This document shows positions 18,356-29,852 of a stretch of DNA of 64,000 nucleotides, piece by piece. Position numbers and translations under genes: made by a program. Source of the DNA: Aurantimicrobium sp. INA4 (GTDB lineage Bacteria > Actinomycetota > Actinomycetes > Actinomycetales > Microbacteriaceae); contig NZ_AP027040.1 in the NCBI RefSeq assembly GCF_027924525.1, positions 186,001 to 250,000 on the forward strand. Direction: 5' to 3'. The notes below the pieces were generated by a model, which was not told the DNA's origin, made no database searches, and saw only the letters and a list, made by a program, of their open reading frames with translations. Every line of letters begins with the position of its first letter. Position 1 is the stretch's first letter.

Positions 18356-19162
18356 GTGGGTCTGAATAAGATTGCCGCCACAATCGTTGCAGGTGCGCTT
18401 GCACTCACGTTGGCTGGATGCTCCGGCGGTGAGGTCACACCCACTGCTACCCCGACTCCCGTGAAGCCCTCTGGTGATGGTGTGCTGCGCATCGGCGACA
18501 TGACTCCTGTCACCGGCGACCTCGCTGCCTACTCTGCTTCTCAAGCTGCCGGTATCGAACTTGCTGTTCGTGAAATCAACGAACAGGGTGGCTACAACAA
18601 GGTTCCCGTTGAGGTCCTCCACCGCAACGCCGGTGACGGCGATGCGGCTGCAACAGAAGCCAGCTTCAACGATCTGGTCTCTCGTGGCGTAGACGTCATT
18701 ATTGCCCCTGCCTCCACTGGTGTTGCAGAAACCTTGGCCGAGCTGGTGGCTAAGAACGACGCCAACGTGGCCATCGTCTCGATTGCCACCAAGGACAATG
18801 CACCCAAGGGGGCGACGGTTACTGCCGTGAAAGCAGATGACGCTTTCGTTGCACAACTGAAGAGCTCCGACCCTTCCGTGACCGAATATGGCTACGGCGC
18901 TGAGTCCTATGACCTCACTATTGCGTCAGCCCTGGCAGCAACTGTGTCCAAGGATGACGGTGGAGCCTCAATTACTCAGGGTCTCATTGCTGTGACCAAC
19001 CAGGCCGGCTTCAAGTGCACCAGCTACGGCATGTGTGTCTCGGCTGTCAACGACAAACAAGCCATCAACTACGTGGGGCCTGCAGGCCAGATTAACTACG
19101 ACACTGAAACCGGTGTTGCCTACTTTGGCAAGACCATCGTCGTAGAGAAGAAGAAAAAGTAG
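18356..19162 (+). CDS. Internally shortened LivK-like binding lipoprotein
   Basis: A 268-residue lipoprotein with signal peptide and lipobox LTLAGC (Cys22), then a Pro/Thr linker. Residues ~45-135 match the first half of lobe 1 of LivK-type proteins (GDMTPVTGDLAAYSASQAAGIELAVREIN). Residues ~175-268 match the family's C-terminal part (YGYGAESYDLTIASALAAT, GFKCTSYGMCVSAV). About 150-190 residues in between, which make the rest of both lobes in the neighbouring 436-437-residue relatives, are missing. The frame is intact. Start GTG at 18356. Ligand binding may be lost or altered. Confidence 0.8.
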   Translation: MGLNKIAATIVAGALALTLAGCSGGEVTPTATPTPVKPSGDGVLRIGDMTPVTGDLAAYSASQAAGIELAVREINEQGGYNKVPVEVLHRNAGDGDAAATEASFNDLVSRGVDVIIAPASTGVAETLAELVAKNDANVAIVSIATKDNAPKGATVTAVKADDAFVAQLKSSDPSVTEYGYGAESYDLTIASALAATVSKDDGGASITQGLIAVTNQAGFKCTSYGMCVSAVNDKQAINYVGPAGQINYDTETGVAYFGKTIVVEKKKK

Positions 19163-19190
19163 TCTTCGGCGCACAATTCAGGCGCCATTT

Positions 19191-19203
19191 GCACAATTTG
19201 TGC
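19191..19203. promoter_or_regulatory. Palindrome upstream of the first full-length LivK gene
   Basis: GCACAA, a central T, then TTGTGC form a 13-base palindrome. Similar GCGCA/GCACAA words recur on both sides (19179-19216). It may be an operator for the binding-protein gene that starts at 19364; no regulator is visible nearby. Confidence 0.3.
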
Positions 19204-19363
19204 GCATAATCTGCGCAATATGACTATTTCTTTCGGTGTCTAACAGTTTGTTACCGAGTTGTAACCCGGAAATGTTGTTTCAGGAAACATCTCTCGCCTA
19301 GTTTGGTAGTACAACGAAGTGCGTCCTGCGCGCTTCGACTCATATAAATCACCAAGGAGTACC

Positions 19364-20677
19364 ATGCGAGAAATTTCTCTCCGCACTCGTGCACTCGGTG
19401 GTCTGGCTCTCGCAGCTACGTCAGCATTGGTGCTGGCTGGTTGTGCGTCTGGATCTTCCGACAGTGGCTCGAAGGACGCTGCATACACCGCAGCTGACTG
19501 TGCCGCTGACAGCACCAGCGAAAACACCTTCAAGGTAGGAACTATCCTCCCCGTAACCGGTTCGCTTGCGTTCCTCGGCCCACCCGAAATTGCTGGTGTT
19601 GGCCTTGCAGTAGCTGACATCAACGCTGCTGGCGGCGTAAACGGTATGGACGCTTGCCTCTACCAGACTGACTCTGGTGACTCAAGCGACATGTCTGTTT
19701 CTACCGCTTCAGCTGAAGACCTCATCAAGCAGAAGGTTTCTGTTGTAATTGGTGCAGCATCTTCGAGTGTTTCTCTCAACGTTGTTGACTCGTTCACCGA
19801 GGCTGGCATTGTGCAGATCTCTCCTGCTAACACCTCTGCAGCACTTTCTGGCTACAGCCCCTTCTACTTCCGTACTGCACCACCAGACACCGTTCAGGGT
19901 TCTGCTCTCGGTCAGCTGATCGTCGGTGACGGAAACTCAACTGTTGCATTCCTCGTATTCAACGACTCCTACGGAACCGGTCTTCGTGACTCGACCGAAG
20001 CTGCAATCGTTGAAGGTGGCGGAAGCGTTGTTTACGGTGGAACCGGTAAGGGCCAGGAGTTCCCTCCTGCTCAGACCACCTTCTCCTCCGAAGTAACTGC
20101 AGCACTTGCAACCAACCCTGACGCTCTTGTTGTCATCGCATTCGATGAGACCAAGGCAATCATCCCCGAGCTCGTAGCTCAGGGCTGGACCATGGCTAAC
20201 ACCTACTTCACCGATGGAAACACCGGATCCTTCGAGAAGGACTTTGAAGCAGGTACCCTCGAAGGTGCTCAGGGAACCATCCCTGGTGCAGCTCCTTCGG
20301 ACGAGCTGAAGGCACTCCTCGGCAAGTACTGGTCTGATGTTCAGGGCGAAGAGCTCACTGACTTCAGCTACGCTGCTGAGTCCTACGACTCGACCGTTCT
20401 TGCAGCTCTCGCTGCAACCTTGGGTGGCGACAACAGCCCAGCAACTATCCAGGCTAACCTGGCTGCAGTTTCTGGTGCTAACGGCGGCGAAAAGTGCACC
20501 ACTTACACCGCTTGTGTCGACCTGATCAAGGCTGGCAAGGACATTCAGTACCAGGGTCCATCTTCGGTTGGTCCTTTCAACGACAAGAATGACCCATCCT
20601 CCGCGTTCATCGGTATCTACAAGTACAACGATGTCAACGTTCCAGTATGGGCATCTGCTGTTGAGGGTAAGTCCTAA
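19364..20677 (+). CDS. Branched-chain amino acid type ABC substrate-binding lipoprotein (copy 1)
   Basis: A 437-residue secreted lipoprotein (lipobox LVLAGC, Cys27). The mature protein is a type I periplasmic-binding fold of the LivK/Leu-Ile-Val class: TILPVTGSLAFLGPPEIAGVGLA, ADINAAGGVNG, then IGAASSSVSLNVVDSFTEA, where the ligand Ser/Thr loop lies. The C-terminal half has SYAAESYDSTVLAALAAT. ATG at 19364 follows AAGGAG. It is a very close tandem duplicate of the next gene. It probably feeds the LivHMGF transporter encoded 9 kb away. The true ligand (amino acid, amide or urea) is unknown. Confidence 0.9.
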   Translation: MREISLRTRALGGLALAATSALVLAGCASGSSDSGSKDAAYTAADCAADSTSENTFKVGTILPVTGSLAFLGPPEIAGVGLAVADINAAGGVNGMDACLYQTDSGDSSDMSVSTASAEDLIKQKVSVVIGAASSSVSLNVVDSFTEAGIVQISPANTSAALSGYSPFYFRTAPPDTVQGSALGQLIVGDGNSTVAFLVFNDSYGTGLRDSTEAAIVEGGGSVVYGGTGKGQEFPPAQTTFSSEVTAALATNPDALVVIAFDETKAIIPELVAQGWTMANTYFTDGNTGSFEKDFEAGTLEGAQGTIPGAAPSDELKALLGKYWSDVQGEELTDFSYAAESYDSTVLAALAATLGGDNSPATIQANLAAVSGANGGEKCTTYTACVDLIKAGKDIQYQGPSSVGPFNDKNDPSSAFIGIYKYNDVNVPVWASAVEGKS

Positions 20678-20694
20678 GCAGTAATTGCACAGTA

Positions 20695-20730
20695 AACAGC
20701 ACCCCCGGTCTTCGGACCGGGGGTGCTGTT
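20695..20730 (+). terminator. Terminator between the two LivK copies
   Basis: AACAGCACCCCCGGTC at 20695-20710 and its exact complement at 20715-20730 form a 16-bp stem with a TTCG tetraloop, followed by CTTTC. Confidence 0.92.
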
Positions 20731-20903
20731 CTTTCATCCCATGGAATATTTCGGAGGACGTCTTTCCGTCATTTCCCCGACTTAGCAGGGATGTTGTGTC
20801 GTGTGGCTCCGAACGATTCAGATAAATGAAAAACGATTAATCTCATTCGTATTACCGTGAGGTGGGTTTGCTCTCTGCAGGCCCCTAATCAAAGAGGAGC
20901 ATT

Positions 20904-22214
20904 ATGCGTGAACTTTCACTCCGCACACGTGCGCTCAGTGGTCTAGCTCTCGCAGCAACGTCAGCACTCGTGCTGGCAGGTTGTGCAAGCGGATCTTCTG
21001 ACAACGCATCTGGCGCGACATACGCCGCTGCTGATTGTGCTGCAGACAGCACCAGCGACAACACCTTCAAGGTTGGAACTTTGCTTCCCACCACCGGTAA
21101 CCTAGCGTTCCTCGGCCCACCTGAAATTGCTGGTGTTGGTCTCGCAGTAGCAGACATCAACGCAGCAGGTGGCGTCAACGGTACCGACGCATGTGTTTAC
21201 AACACCGACTCTGGTGACTCTAGTGACATGTCTGTATCTACTGCATCTGCAGAAGACCTCATTCAGCAGAAGGTGTCCTTCGTTCTTGGTGCTGCATCCT
21301 CGAGTGTGTCTCTTAACGTTGTTGACGCCATCACCGAAGCAGGCATCGTTCAGATCTCTCCTGCAAACACCGCAGCAGCACTGTCTGGCTACAGCCCCTT
21401 CTACTTCCGTGTTGCACCACCAGACACCGTTCAGGGTAACGCTCTCGGTCAGCTCATCACCGGTGACGGAAACTCCAGCGTTGCATTCCTCGTCTTCAAC
21501 GACTCCTACGGAACCGGTCTTCGTGACTCGACCGAAGCAGCTATCAATGAAGCAGGTGGAGAAGTTGTTTACGGCGGTCAGGGCAAGGGCCAGGAATTCC
21601 CTCCCTCTCAGACCACCTTCTCTTCTGAGGTCACCGCAGCTCTGTCTGCAAACCCAGATGCACTCGTTGTGATCGCATTCGATGAGACCAAGGCAATCAT
21701 CCCCGAGCTTGTTGCTCAGGGCTGGGACATGGCTAACACCTACTTCGTTGACGGTAACACCAGCTCATTCGAAGCAGACTTCGAAGCCGGCACACTTGAG
21801 GGTGCTCAGGGAACCATCCCTGGTGCAGCTCCCTCAGACGAGCTCAAGGCTCTGCTGACCAAGTACTGGTCTGACGTGCAGGGTGAAGAACTCACTGACT
21901 TCATCTACGCAGCAGAATCCTACGACGCAACCATGCTTGCAGCTCTCGCTGCAACCAAGGGTGGCGACAACACCCCAGCAACCATCCAGGCAAACCTGGC
22001 TGCTGTTTCTGGTGCTAACGGCGGCGAGAAGTGCACCACCTTCGCAGCCTGTGTTGACCTGATCAAGGCTGGTAAGGAAATTCAGTACCAGGGTCCATCT
22101 TCGATTGGTCCCTTCAACGAACTGAACGACCCATCCTCCGCATTCGTTGGTATTTACCAGTTCAACAACAAGAACGTTCCCATCTGGGCAACAGCTGTTG
22201 AGGGTAAGTCCTAA
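20904..22214 (+). CDS. Branched-chain amino acid type ABC substrate-binding lipoprotein (copy 2)
   Basis: A 436-residue lipoprotein (Cys27), nearly the same as copy 1 over its whole length, with scattered substitutions (for instance VDAITEAG for VDSFTEAG, QGKGQEFPPSQ for TGKGQEFPPAQ). It has its own upstream region and terminator, so the copies can be regulated separately. Substitutions near the ligand loops could change specificity; this is inference. Confidence 0.9.
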   Translation: MRELSLRTRALSGLALAATSALVLAGCASGSSDNASGATYAAADCAADSTSDNTFKVGTLLPTTGNLAFLGPPEIAGVGLAVADINAAGGVNGTDACVYNTDSGDSSDMSVSTASAEDLIQQKVSFVLGAASSSVSLNVVDAITEAGIVQISPANTAAALSGYSPFYFRVAPPDTVQGNALGQLITGDGNSSVAFLVFNDSYGTGLRDSTEAAINEAGGEVVYGGQGKGQEFPPSQTTFSSEVTAALSANPDALVVIAFDETKAIIPELVAQGWDMANTYFVDGNTSSFEADFEAGTLEGAQGTIPGAAPSDELKALLTKYWSDVQGEELTDFIYAAESYDATMLAALAATKGGDNTPATIQANLAAVSGANGGEKCTTFAACVDLIKAGKEIQYQGPSSIGPFNELNDPSSAFVGIYQFNNKNVPIWATAVEGKS

Positions 22215-22256
22215 CAACCACGTCCAAGCGTTTTGGTGATCGCTTGGTCTGAACAA

Positions 22257-22290
22257 AAGATGCTCCGAGAAGAAATTCTCGGAGCATCTT
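22257..22290. terminator. Bidirectional terminator between LivK copy 2 and guaA
   Basis: AAGATGCTCCGAGA at 22257-22270 pairs perfectly with TCTCGGAGCATCTT at 22277-22290 around a 6-base loop. AAAA on the left and TTTGTG on the right give both strands a short T run. Confidence 0.9.
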
Positions 22291-22304
22291 TGTGTTGGGG
22301 GAAC

Positions 22305-23870
22305 TTACTCCCACTCAATAGTTCCTGGGGGCTTGCTGGTGACATCCAGCACGACGCGGTTGACCCCAGCCACCTCGTTGGTAATGCGGTTAGAGATCTT
22401 GGCTAGGAGGTCATAGGGCAGACGGGTCCAGTCTGCTGTCATAGCGTCCTCTGAGGAGACAGGGCGCAACACAATGGGGTGTCCGTAGGTGCGACCATCA
22501 CCCATGACGCCTACCGAGCGCACATCCGCGAGCAGAACAACAGGGCACTGCCAAATCTCATCGTCCAGACCAGCTGCGCTGAGTTCGTGACGAACAATTG
22601 CATCTGCTTCGCGCAGCAGGTCGAGACGCTCTTGCGTGACCTCACCGACGATGCGAATACCCAGTCCAGGACCAGGGAAGGGCTGGCGTCCCACGATCTC
22701 GTGAGGAAGACCCAGCTCGCGGCCGATGGCGCGCACCTCATCCTTGAAGAGGGTTCGCAGAGGCTCCACGAGTTCAAACTGGAGGTCTTCGGGAAGACCA
22801 CCAACGTTGTGGTGGCTCTTGATGTTGGCAGTTCCACTGCCACCACCAGATTCCACGACGTCGGGGTAGAGCGTTCCCTGAACCAAGAACTTGATGGGTT
22901 CCCCATCTGCCTCAGCTTCGGCCATGAGGTCGCGTTCTGCCTGCTCAAAGGTGCGAATAAATTCGCGGCCAATAATCTTGCGTTTGGTTTCGGGGTCGCT
23001 CACACCCGCTAGTGCGGTGAGGAACTGTTCGCGGGCATCGACGGTGACCAGGCGAATACCGGTGGCCTTGACGTAGTCTTCTTCAACCTGGCGGCGTTCA
23101 TCTTGACGCAAAAGTCCGTGGTCCACAAAGACACACACCAGCTGGTCGCCCACAGCCTTGTGAACAATGGCAGCAGCCACAGCGGAGTCCACACCACCAG
23201 AAAGACCACAGATCACGCGTCCTGAGCCCACCTGAGCGCGGATAGCAGCAACCTGAGTCTCAATGACGTTCTCGCTGTTCCAGTCCGCAGGAAGCCCAGC
23301 ACACTTGTGCAAGAAGTTCTCCAGCAGGTCCTGGCCGCACTCTGAGTGCTTGACTTCAGGGTGCCATTGCACGCCATAGAGTTTGCGCTCGTCGTTGGCG
23401 AAGGCCGCAACCGGGGTTGCGTCCGTCGAGGCAACGACAGTGAAGCCAGCCGGTGCAGTGGCAACCTGGTCACCGTGACTCATCCACACGGTCTGGGTGA
23501 CAGGCTGACCGCCCACGAGGGCGTGTTCTGCCGTGATGGCCACATCGGTGGCGCCGTATTCACGGCCACCGGTTTGTGCAACCGTTCCACCTAGAGCCTG
23601 AGCCATGACCTGGAAGCCGTAGCAAATACCAAAGACGGGAATTCCCAGCTCCAAGATGGCGGGGTCGAGCGTGGGGGAGCCAGGCTCATAGACGCTGGAG
23701 GGTCCACCCGAGAGCACAATACCCACAGGGTTCTTCGCGCTTACTTCAGCGGCAGTAATCGAGTGAGGAACAATCTCGGAATACACACCAGCTTCGCGCA
23801 CACGGCGAGCAATGAGCTGAGCGTATTGTGCTCCGAAGTCAACGACGAGAACGGGCTGGGGCTGGCTCAC
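22305..23870 (-). CDS. guaA: GMP synthase (glutamine-hydrolysing)
   Basis: GuaA aminates XMP to GMP. The 521-residue protein has an N-terminal class I glutaminase ([14 protein letters not shown], nucleophile in [12 protein letters not shown], His-Glu in QWHPEVKHS). The ATP pyrophosphatase domain follows (P-loop [12 protein letters not shown]), then the dimerisation domain ending [13 protein letters not shown]. It overlaps the upstream DUF3817 gene by 4 bases and is last in a gua/glpD strand block. Confidence 0.98.
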   Translation of the reverse strand: MSQPQPVLVVDFGAQYAQLIARRVREAGVYSEIVPHSITAAEVSAKNPVGIVLSGGPSSVYEPGSPTLDPAILELGIPVFGICYGFQVMAQALGGTVAQTGGREYGATDVAITAEHALVGGQPVTQTVWMSHGDQVATAPAGFTVVASTDATPVAAFANDERKLYGVQWHPEVKHSECGQDLLENFLHKCAGLPADWNSENVIETQVAAIRAQVGSGRVICGLSGGVDSAVAAAIVHKAVGDQLVCVFVDHGLLRQDERRQVEEDYVKATGIRLVTVDAREQFLTALAGVSDPETKRKIIGREFIRTFEQAERDLMAEAEADGEPIKFLVQGTLYPDVVESGGGSGTANIKSHHNVGGLPEDLQFELVEPLRTLFKDEVRAIGRELGLPHEIVGRQPFPGPGLGIRIVGEVTQERLDLLREADAIVRHELSAAGLDDEIWQCPVVLLADVRSVGVMGDGRTYGHPIVLRPVSSEDAMTADWTRLPYDLLAKISNRITNEVAGVNRVVLDVTSKPPGTIEWE

Positions 23871-24382
23871 GCGGCCTCTCCTTTGGTAGCGGCTGCGGTG
23901 TTCTGTGTTTCCAGAAATGCATCGACCAGCTTGGCGTATTTAGCTTCAACGTAGAAAGAAAGACCGGGGATGATTCCACCCAAGGCAATGAAGAAAAGCT
24001 TGCCAAAGTCCCAGCGCATTTTGGACCAGATGCGGAAGCCTGCGAAGAGATAAATCACATATAACCAACCGTGGATAATCAAGATACCCAGAGACAGGTT
24101 TATAGCTTCCACGGTGTCAGAAGGCACGAGAGCAAGGAAACCATTGGGCCCAAATGCTTCAATTTCGTAGCCAGGTTCAAAGAAGACAAACTCTCCGGTT
24201 TCAGGATTTGTCATTCCACCCGGCCACACAAAAGAGTTGGTGCGGATATCGATGCAGTACTTCAAGATCATCTCTGCACACAACAGCAGCAGGAAGCCAC
24301 CTGTGATGAAGGACATGACCTTGTAGAACTTCAGTGCCCCAGGAATTCGTGGGATATCAGCGGCGCGAGGGGCTAAAGGCAT
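23867..24382 (-). CDS. DUF3817 membrane protein
   Basis: A 171-residue protein with about three to four membrane helices (residues ~18-40, 88-115, 125-150). It contains [21 protein letters not shown], the conserved stretch of DUF3817 proteins common next to guaA in Actinobacteria. Function unknown. Its stop overlaps the guaA start. Confidence 0.85.
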   Translation of the reverse strand: MPLAPRAADIPRIPGALKFYKVMSFITGGFLLLLCAEMILKYCIDIRTNSFVWPGGMTNPETGEFVFFEPGYEIEAFGPNGFLALVPSDTVEAINLSLGILIIHGWLYVIYLFAGFRIWSKMRWDFGKLFFIALGGIIPGLSFYVEAKYAKLVDAFLETQNTAAATKGEAA

Positions 24383-24386
24383 GGCT

Positions 24387-25151
24387 CTAGTTTACTTGTC
24401 CCTGTGCTTGCTCTTGTTCCTCAAGTTCGCGCTCATAGGCATCTTTAACCAAGCGCCACCAAATAAAGAACGCAAAGCCAGCAAAGATAATCCACTCGAG
24501 CGCATAGAAGATGTTGAGCCAGTTCACCGCACCCTCATTCATGGGTGGAATGGACTCAATGACGTCAAAACCAGGGGGCGCTTCACTATCAATGAGGTAG
24601 CCCTCATAGACGAGCCCGGCGAAGTCGGGCCAGATGTTCACCAGAGAAGCAACAGAAAGTGTGTTCTCGCTGAGCGGGTCCATGCCAGGGTTTGGAACAT
24701 CCGGTGCCTCGGTGGGCATAAAGCGTCCGGTGTAGAGCTTTTCTTCCCCGGCAGGAGCAGCGTTGAATTCTGCCAGGGCAGTCAGCGCAACGTCCTCATC
24801 CGGTGTCCAGCCCAGGGCAACAGGAAGTGATGCCTCTGGAGTGATCAAGCGACCAACCAACCAATACCCTGACTCGCCATAGTTGAGACGGCCTGTGAGC
24901 AGCGTGTAGGACTCGGCAGCGAGATAACCCGTAACCTCTGTCATGTGTCCACCCGCTATTTCAGAAATAGCGACACCGGGAACCTGCAGTTCCTCCAGCG
25001 GAACCACAATCTCCGACTCGGTGTTTACCGGCTGAGAAGACAAGATGGCGCGTTCTAACTGCCACTTTCCTGCCCAGGCAAAAACAGCAGCGGCTGCCAT
25101 CACGAAAATGAGAAAGGCAATCCACTGAGGTTTCAGCGCGGTCTTGAGCAT
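24387..25151 (-). CDS. SURF1 family cytochrome oxidase assembly protein
   Basis: A 254-residue protein with membrane helices near both ends (about residues 10-28 and 212-235) and an extracytoplasmic domain between, the SURF1 topology. Family marks include GKWQLERA near the N-terminus and GYWLVGRLITPEASLPVALGW. SURF1 helps insert haem a into cytochrome c oxidase. It overlaps glpD by 1 base (TAATG). Confidence 0.87.
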   Translation of the reverse strand: MLKTALKPQWIAFLIFVMAAAAVFAWAGKWQLERAILSSQPVNTESEIVVPLEELQVPGVAISEIAGGHMTEVTGYLAAESYTLLTGRLNYGESGYWLVGRLITPEASLPVALGWTPDEDVALTALAEFNAAPAGEEKLYTGRFMPTEAPDVPNPGMDPLSENTLSVASLVNIWPDFAGLVYEGYLIDSEAPPGFDVIESIPPMNEGAVNWLNIFYALEWIIFAGFAFFIWWRLVKDAYERELEEQEQAQGQVN

Positions 25152-26902
25152 TAGGCCGGAGCCTCAACAATGTTGGGCACGGCTGTCCGAATAGCGTTGG
25201 CTGCCTCGTCAGTGGTTTGCTGTTCGGCTGCAAACTCTGCCTCGATGGTCAAGCGATAGTTCTTCACTTCGGTCTTTTCTTGTGCTGCACTCCAGCCCAG
25301 GTGCTTGCCTAAAATCTTGGCCACGAGCGGTGCCGCGGCAACGCCGCGGTCGCGGGTTTCAATGTTGACGCGCGTGCGACGGGTGAGCACATCTTCGATG
25401 TGCAAAGCACCTTCGTGCGTCACCGCATAGGTCACCTCAGCGAGCAGGTAGTCAGGGTTACCCGGCAAAGTCTGTGCTTGGGCAGCATCCTGCGCAATGA
25501 TCTCCAGCACCTCATCGGCCATCGAGCCGTAGCGGTTGAGCAGGTGTTCCACCTGTGCAACAGTGAGCCCACTATCGCGTGCGGTGCGAGCACGACGGTT
25601 CCAGGCACCCTTGTATCCGGCAGCGCCCAGCAGGGGAACAGCAGAGGTGATGCTTCCTGGAATATTCCACGCAGGGTCACCAGCATTGAGCTCCTCCACG
25701 GCTGCATTAACGGCGTCATTGGCCATGACGCGATACGTGGTCCACTTGCCGCCTGCAATCAGCACGAGACCCGGCTTGGGCTTGACCACCACGTGTTCAC
25801 GGCTGAGCTTGGCGGTGGATTCAGAGTTGCCTGCCAGCAATGGACGCAGACCCACATACACACCCTCAATGTCATCGTGGGTGATGGGGTCGTCGAGTAC
25901 TGAGTTCACGTGGTCAAGGAGGTATTGAATATCTTCTGCGGTGGCAGATGGGTGCACCTTGTCGTAGTGCCAGTCCGTATCTGTGGTGCCAATAATCCAG
26001 TGACGTCCCCACGGAATAACAAAGAGCACACTCTTCTCGGTGCGCATGATCAAGCCCATGACGGACTTGAAGCGGTCCCGAGGAACCACAATGTGGATTC
26101 CCTTCGATGCTCGCACGCGCAGCGTGCCACCATCGTGCACGAGCTCTTGGGTTTCCCCTGTCCACACTCCGGTGGAGTTAATGATCTGCTTGGCACGGAT
26201 AGGGAATTCGTTTCCGGTTTCCACATCCCGCACGGTCACACCCACAACGCGCCCTTGTTCTTGGATGAAACCAATTACCTCGGTGCGGTTCGCCGCGTAG
26301 GCGCCGTTGGCGACCGCAGTGCGAACCAGGTTCGCCACATAGCGCGCATCATCCACGCGACCGTCGTAGTAGCTCATGCCGCCGATGATGCCCGAGGAGC
26401 GCAAGCTGGGCGCGGCCAAACCAATCTGACGTTTGCTGAGGTGACGGTGGTGTCGAACCCCAGGGCGGCGTCCGCCCATCCAGGAGAACGCGTCATAGAG
26501 CAGCATGCCTGCCCCCACATACGCACGCTCCCAGACGGGGTGCTCTACGGGGTAGAGAAAACGGATGGGCTTGACTAGGTGGGGAGCAATCTGCTGCAGC
26601 AACAGACCGCGTTCAATGAGCGCTTCACGAACAAGGTGGAAGTCCAACTGTTCTAAGTAGCGAATACCACCGTGCACCAACTTGGAGGAGCGGCTCGAAG
26701 TTCCTGCCGCCCAGTCCTGAGCTTCAACAACACCAACAGTCAATCCACGGGTAGCCGCATCAAGGGCACACCCAGAGCCGACAATGCCGCCACCAATAAC
26801 AAGAACATCAAGTTCCTGCGACTGCATGGCAGCCAAGGCTTCAGCGCGGGTGTGTGCATTGAGAATTCCGTGAACACCCGAAGCTGAAGCTGACTGAGAC
26901 AT
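25151..26902 (-). CDS. glpD: Glycerol-3-phosphate dehydrogenase, FAD-dependent
   Basis: GlpD oxidises glycerol-3-phosphate to dihydroxyacetone phosphate, feeding electrons to quinone. The 583-residue protein has the N-terminal FAD fold (VLVIGGGIVGSGCALDAATRG), the SSRSSKLVHGGIRYLEQ motif, GTTDTDWHYDKVHPS, and a C-terminal helical domain. It lies between guaB3 and the SURF1 gene with 1-base overlaps, so it is probably in one transcript with purine genes. Confidence 0.96.
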   Translation of the reverse strand: MSQSASASGVHGILNAHTRAEALAAMQSQELDVLVIGGGIVGSGCALDAATRGLTVGVVEAQDWAAGTSSRSSKLVHGGIRYLEQLDFHLVREALIERGLLLQQIAPHLVKPIRFLYPVEHPVWERAYVGAGMLLYDAFSWMGGRRPGVRHHRHLSKRQIGLAAPSLRSSGIIGGMSYYDGRVDDARYVANLVRTAVANGAYAANRTEVIGFIQEQGRVVGVTVRDVETGNEFPIRAKQIINSTGVWTGETQELVHDGGTLRVRASKGIHIVVPRDRFKSVMGLIMRTEKSVLFVIPWGRHWIIGTTDTDWHYDKVHPSATAEDIQYLLDHVNSVLDDPITHDDIEGVYVGLRPLLAGNSESTAKLSREHVVVKPKPGLVLIAGGKWTTYRVMANDAVNAAVEELNAGDPAWNIPGSITSAVPLLGAAGYKGAWNRRARTARDSGLTVAQVEHLLNRYGSMADEVLEIIAQDAAQAQTLPGNPDYLLAEVTYAVTHEGALHIEDVLTRRTRVNIETRDRGVAAAPLVAKILGKHLGWSAAQEKTEVKNYRLTIEAEFAAEQQTTDEAANAIRTAVPNIVEAPA

Positions 26903-28065
26903 TAGAGAGCCGGATCTGCCGAAGAAATCGTTGTGGCACCGTGTGCCGCAGGGTTGTAGGGAGAAACAACAACCTCAACCCGCTGGAACTCTTTGAGGTC
27001 CGAGTAACCAGTGGTGGCCATCGAGCGACGCAGAGCGCCAACGATGTTGGCGCTACCGTCAGCGACGGTGGCAGGACCGTAGAGAAGTTCTTCTAACGGT
27101 GCGACCTGGCCCACGTGAACACGGTTACCGCGAGGAAGCTCACCGTGGTGTGCTTCCTGACCCCAGTGCCATCCGCCACCAGGCGCTTCCGTGGCACGAG
27201 CCAGTGCAGAACCGAGCATGACAGCGTCAGCACCACACGCAATCGCTTTGACCACGTCACCAGAGGTGCCTAAGCCACCATCTGCGATGACGTGGACGTA
27301 ACGGCCACCAGACTCATCCATGTAGTCACGGCGTGCACCGGCAATATCTGCGATGGCAGTAGCCATCGGTGCGTGAATACCGAGAGAAGCACGTGTGGTC
27401 GTAGCAGCGCCACCACCGAAGCCGACCAAGACACCAGCAGCACCGGTGCGCATCAAGTGCAGGGCTGCGGTGTAGGTGGCTGCGCCACCAACAATGACAG
27501 GAACATCCAGTTCATAAATGAACTTCTTGAGGTTCAGTGCTTCGGTTTCTTTCGAGACGTGCTCTGCCGAGACCGTATTGCCACGGATCACAAACAGGTC
27601 AACACCGGCATTGACCACGGTTTGGTAAAACTCTTGTGTGCGCTGAGGAGACAGTGCTGCAGCAACGGTCACACCAGCTGCGCGAATCTCAGCCAGACGT
27701 GCAGTAATCAGCTCTGCCTTAATGGGCTCGGCATAAATCTCCTGCATCCGCTTGGTTGCGGTTGCTGCAGGGAGAGAACGAATCTCGGAAAGAACAGGAA
27801 GAGGGTTCTCGTAGCGAGTCCACACACCCTCGAGGTTGAGTACACCCACACCACCGTGCTTGCCCATGGCAATGGCTGTCTCGGGGGAGACCACAGAGTC
27901 CATGGGGGCAGCCAAGATAGGAATCTCAAACTGGTAGGCATCAATGCTCCAGGACACCGAGACATCCTGAGGGTCACGTGTGCGCCTGGAGGGAACGACA
28001 GCAATGTCGTCAAAGGCGAACGCCCGGCGTGCGCGCTTTGAACGCCCAATTTCAATTTCAGTCAC
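26902..28065 (-). CDS. guaB3: GuaB3 family IMP dehydrogenase-related protein
   Basis: A 387-residue TIM-barrel protein of the IMPDH/GMPR superfamily without CBS domains. It has AFDDIAVVPSRRTRDPQ, AAPMDSVVSPETAIAMG and VIADGGLGTSGDVVKAIACGADAVMLGSALA. Where catalytic IMPDHs have the SICTT loop with the reactive Cys, this protein reads GFGGGAATTTRAS. No Cys is seen there. Known as a conserved actinobacterial companion of GuaB; its activity cannot be predicted. Confidence 0.88.
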   Translation of the reverse strand: MTEIEIGRSKRARRAFAFDDIAVVPSRRTRDPQDVSVSWSIDAYQFEIPILAAPMDSVVSPETAIAMGKHGGVGVLNLEGVWTRYENPLPVLSEIRSLPAATATKRMQEIYAEPIKAELITARLAEIRAAGVTVAAALSPQRTQEFYQTVVNAGVDLFVIRGNTVSAEHVSKETEALNLKKFIYELDVPVIVGGAATYTAALHLMRTGAAGVLVGFGGGAATTTRASLGIHAPMATAIADIAGARRDYMDESGGRYVHVIADGGLGTSGDVVKAIACGADAVMLGSALARATEAPGGGWHWGQEAHHGELPRGNRVHVGQVAPLEELLYGPATVADGSANIVGALRRSMATTGYSDLKEFQRVEVVVSPYNPAAHGATTISSADPAL

Positions 28066-28088
28066 GGTAGTTCCCCAGACGTCTTTCG

Positions 28089-29852
<1,764 letters not shown>

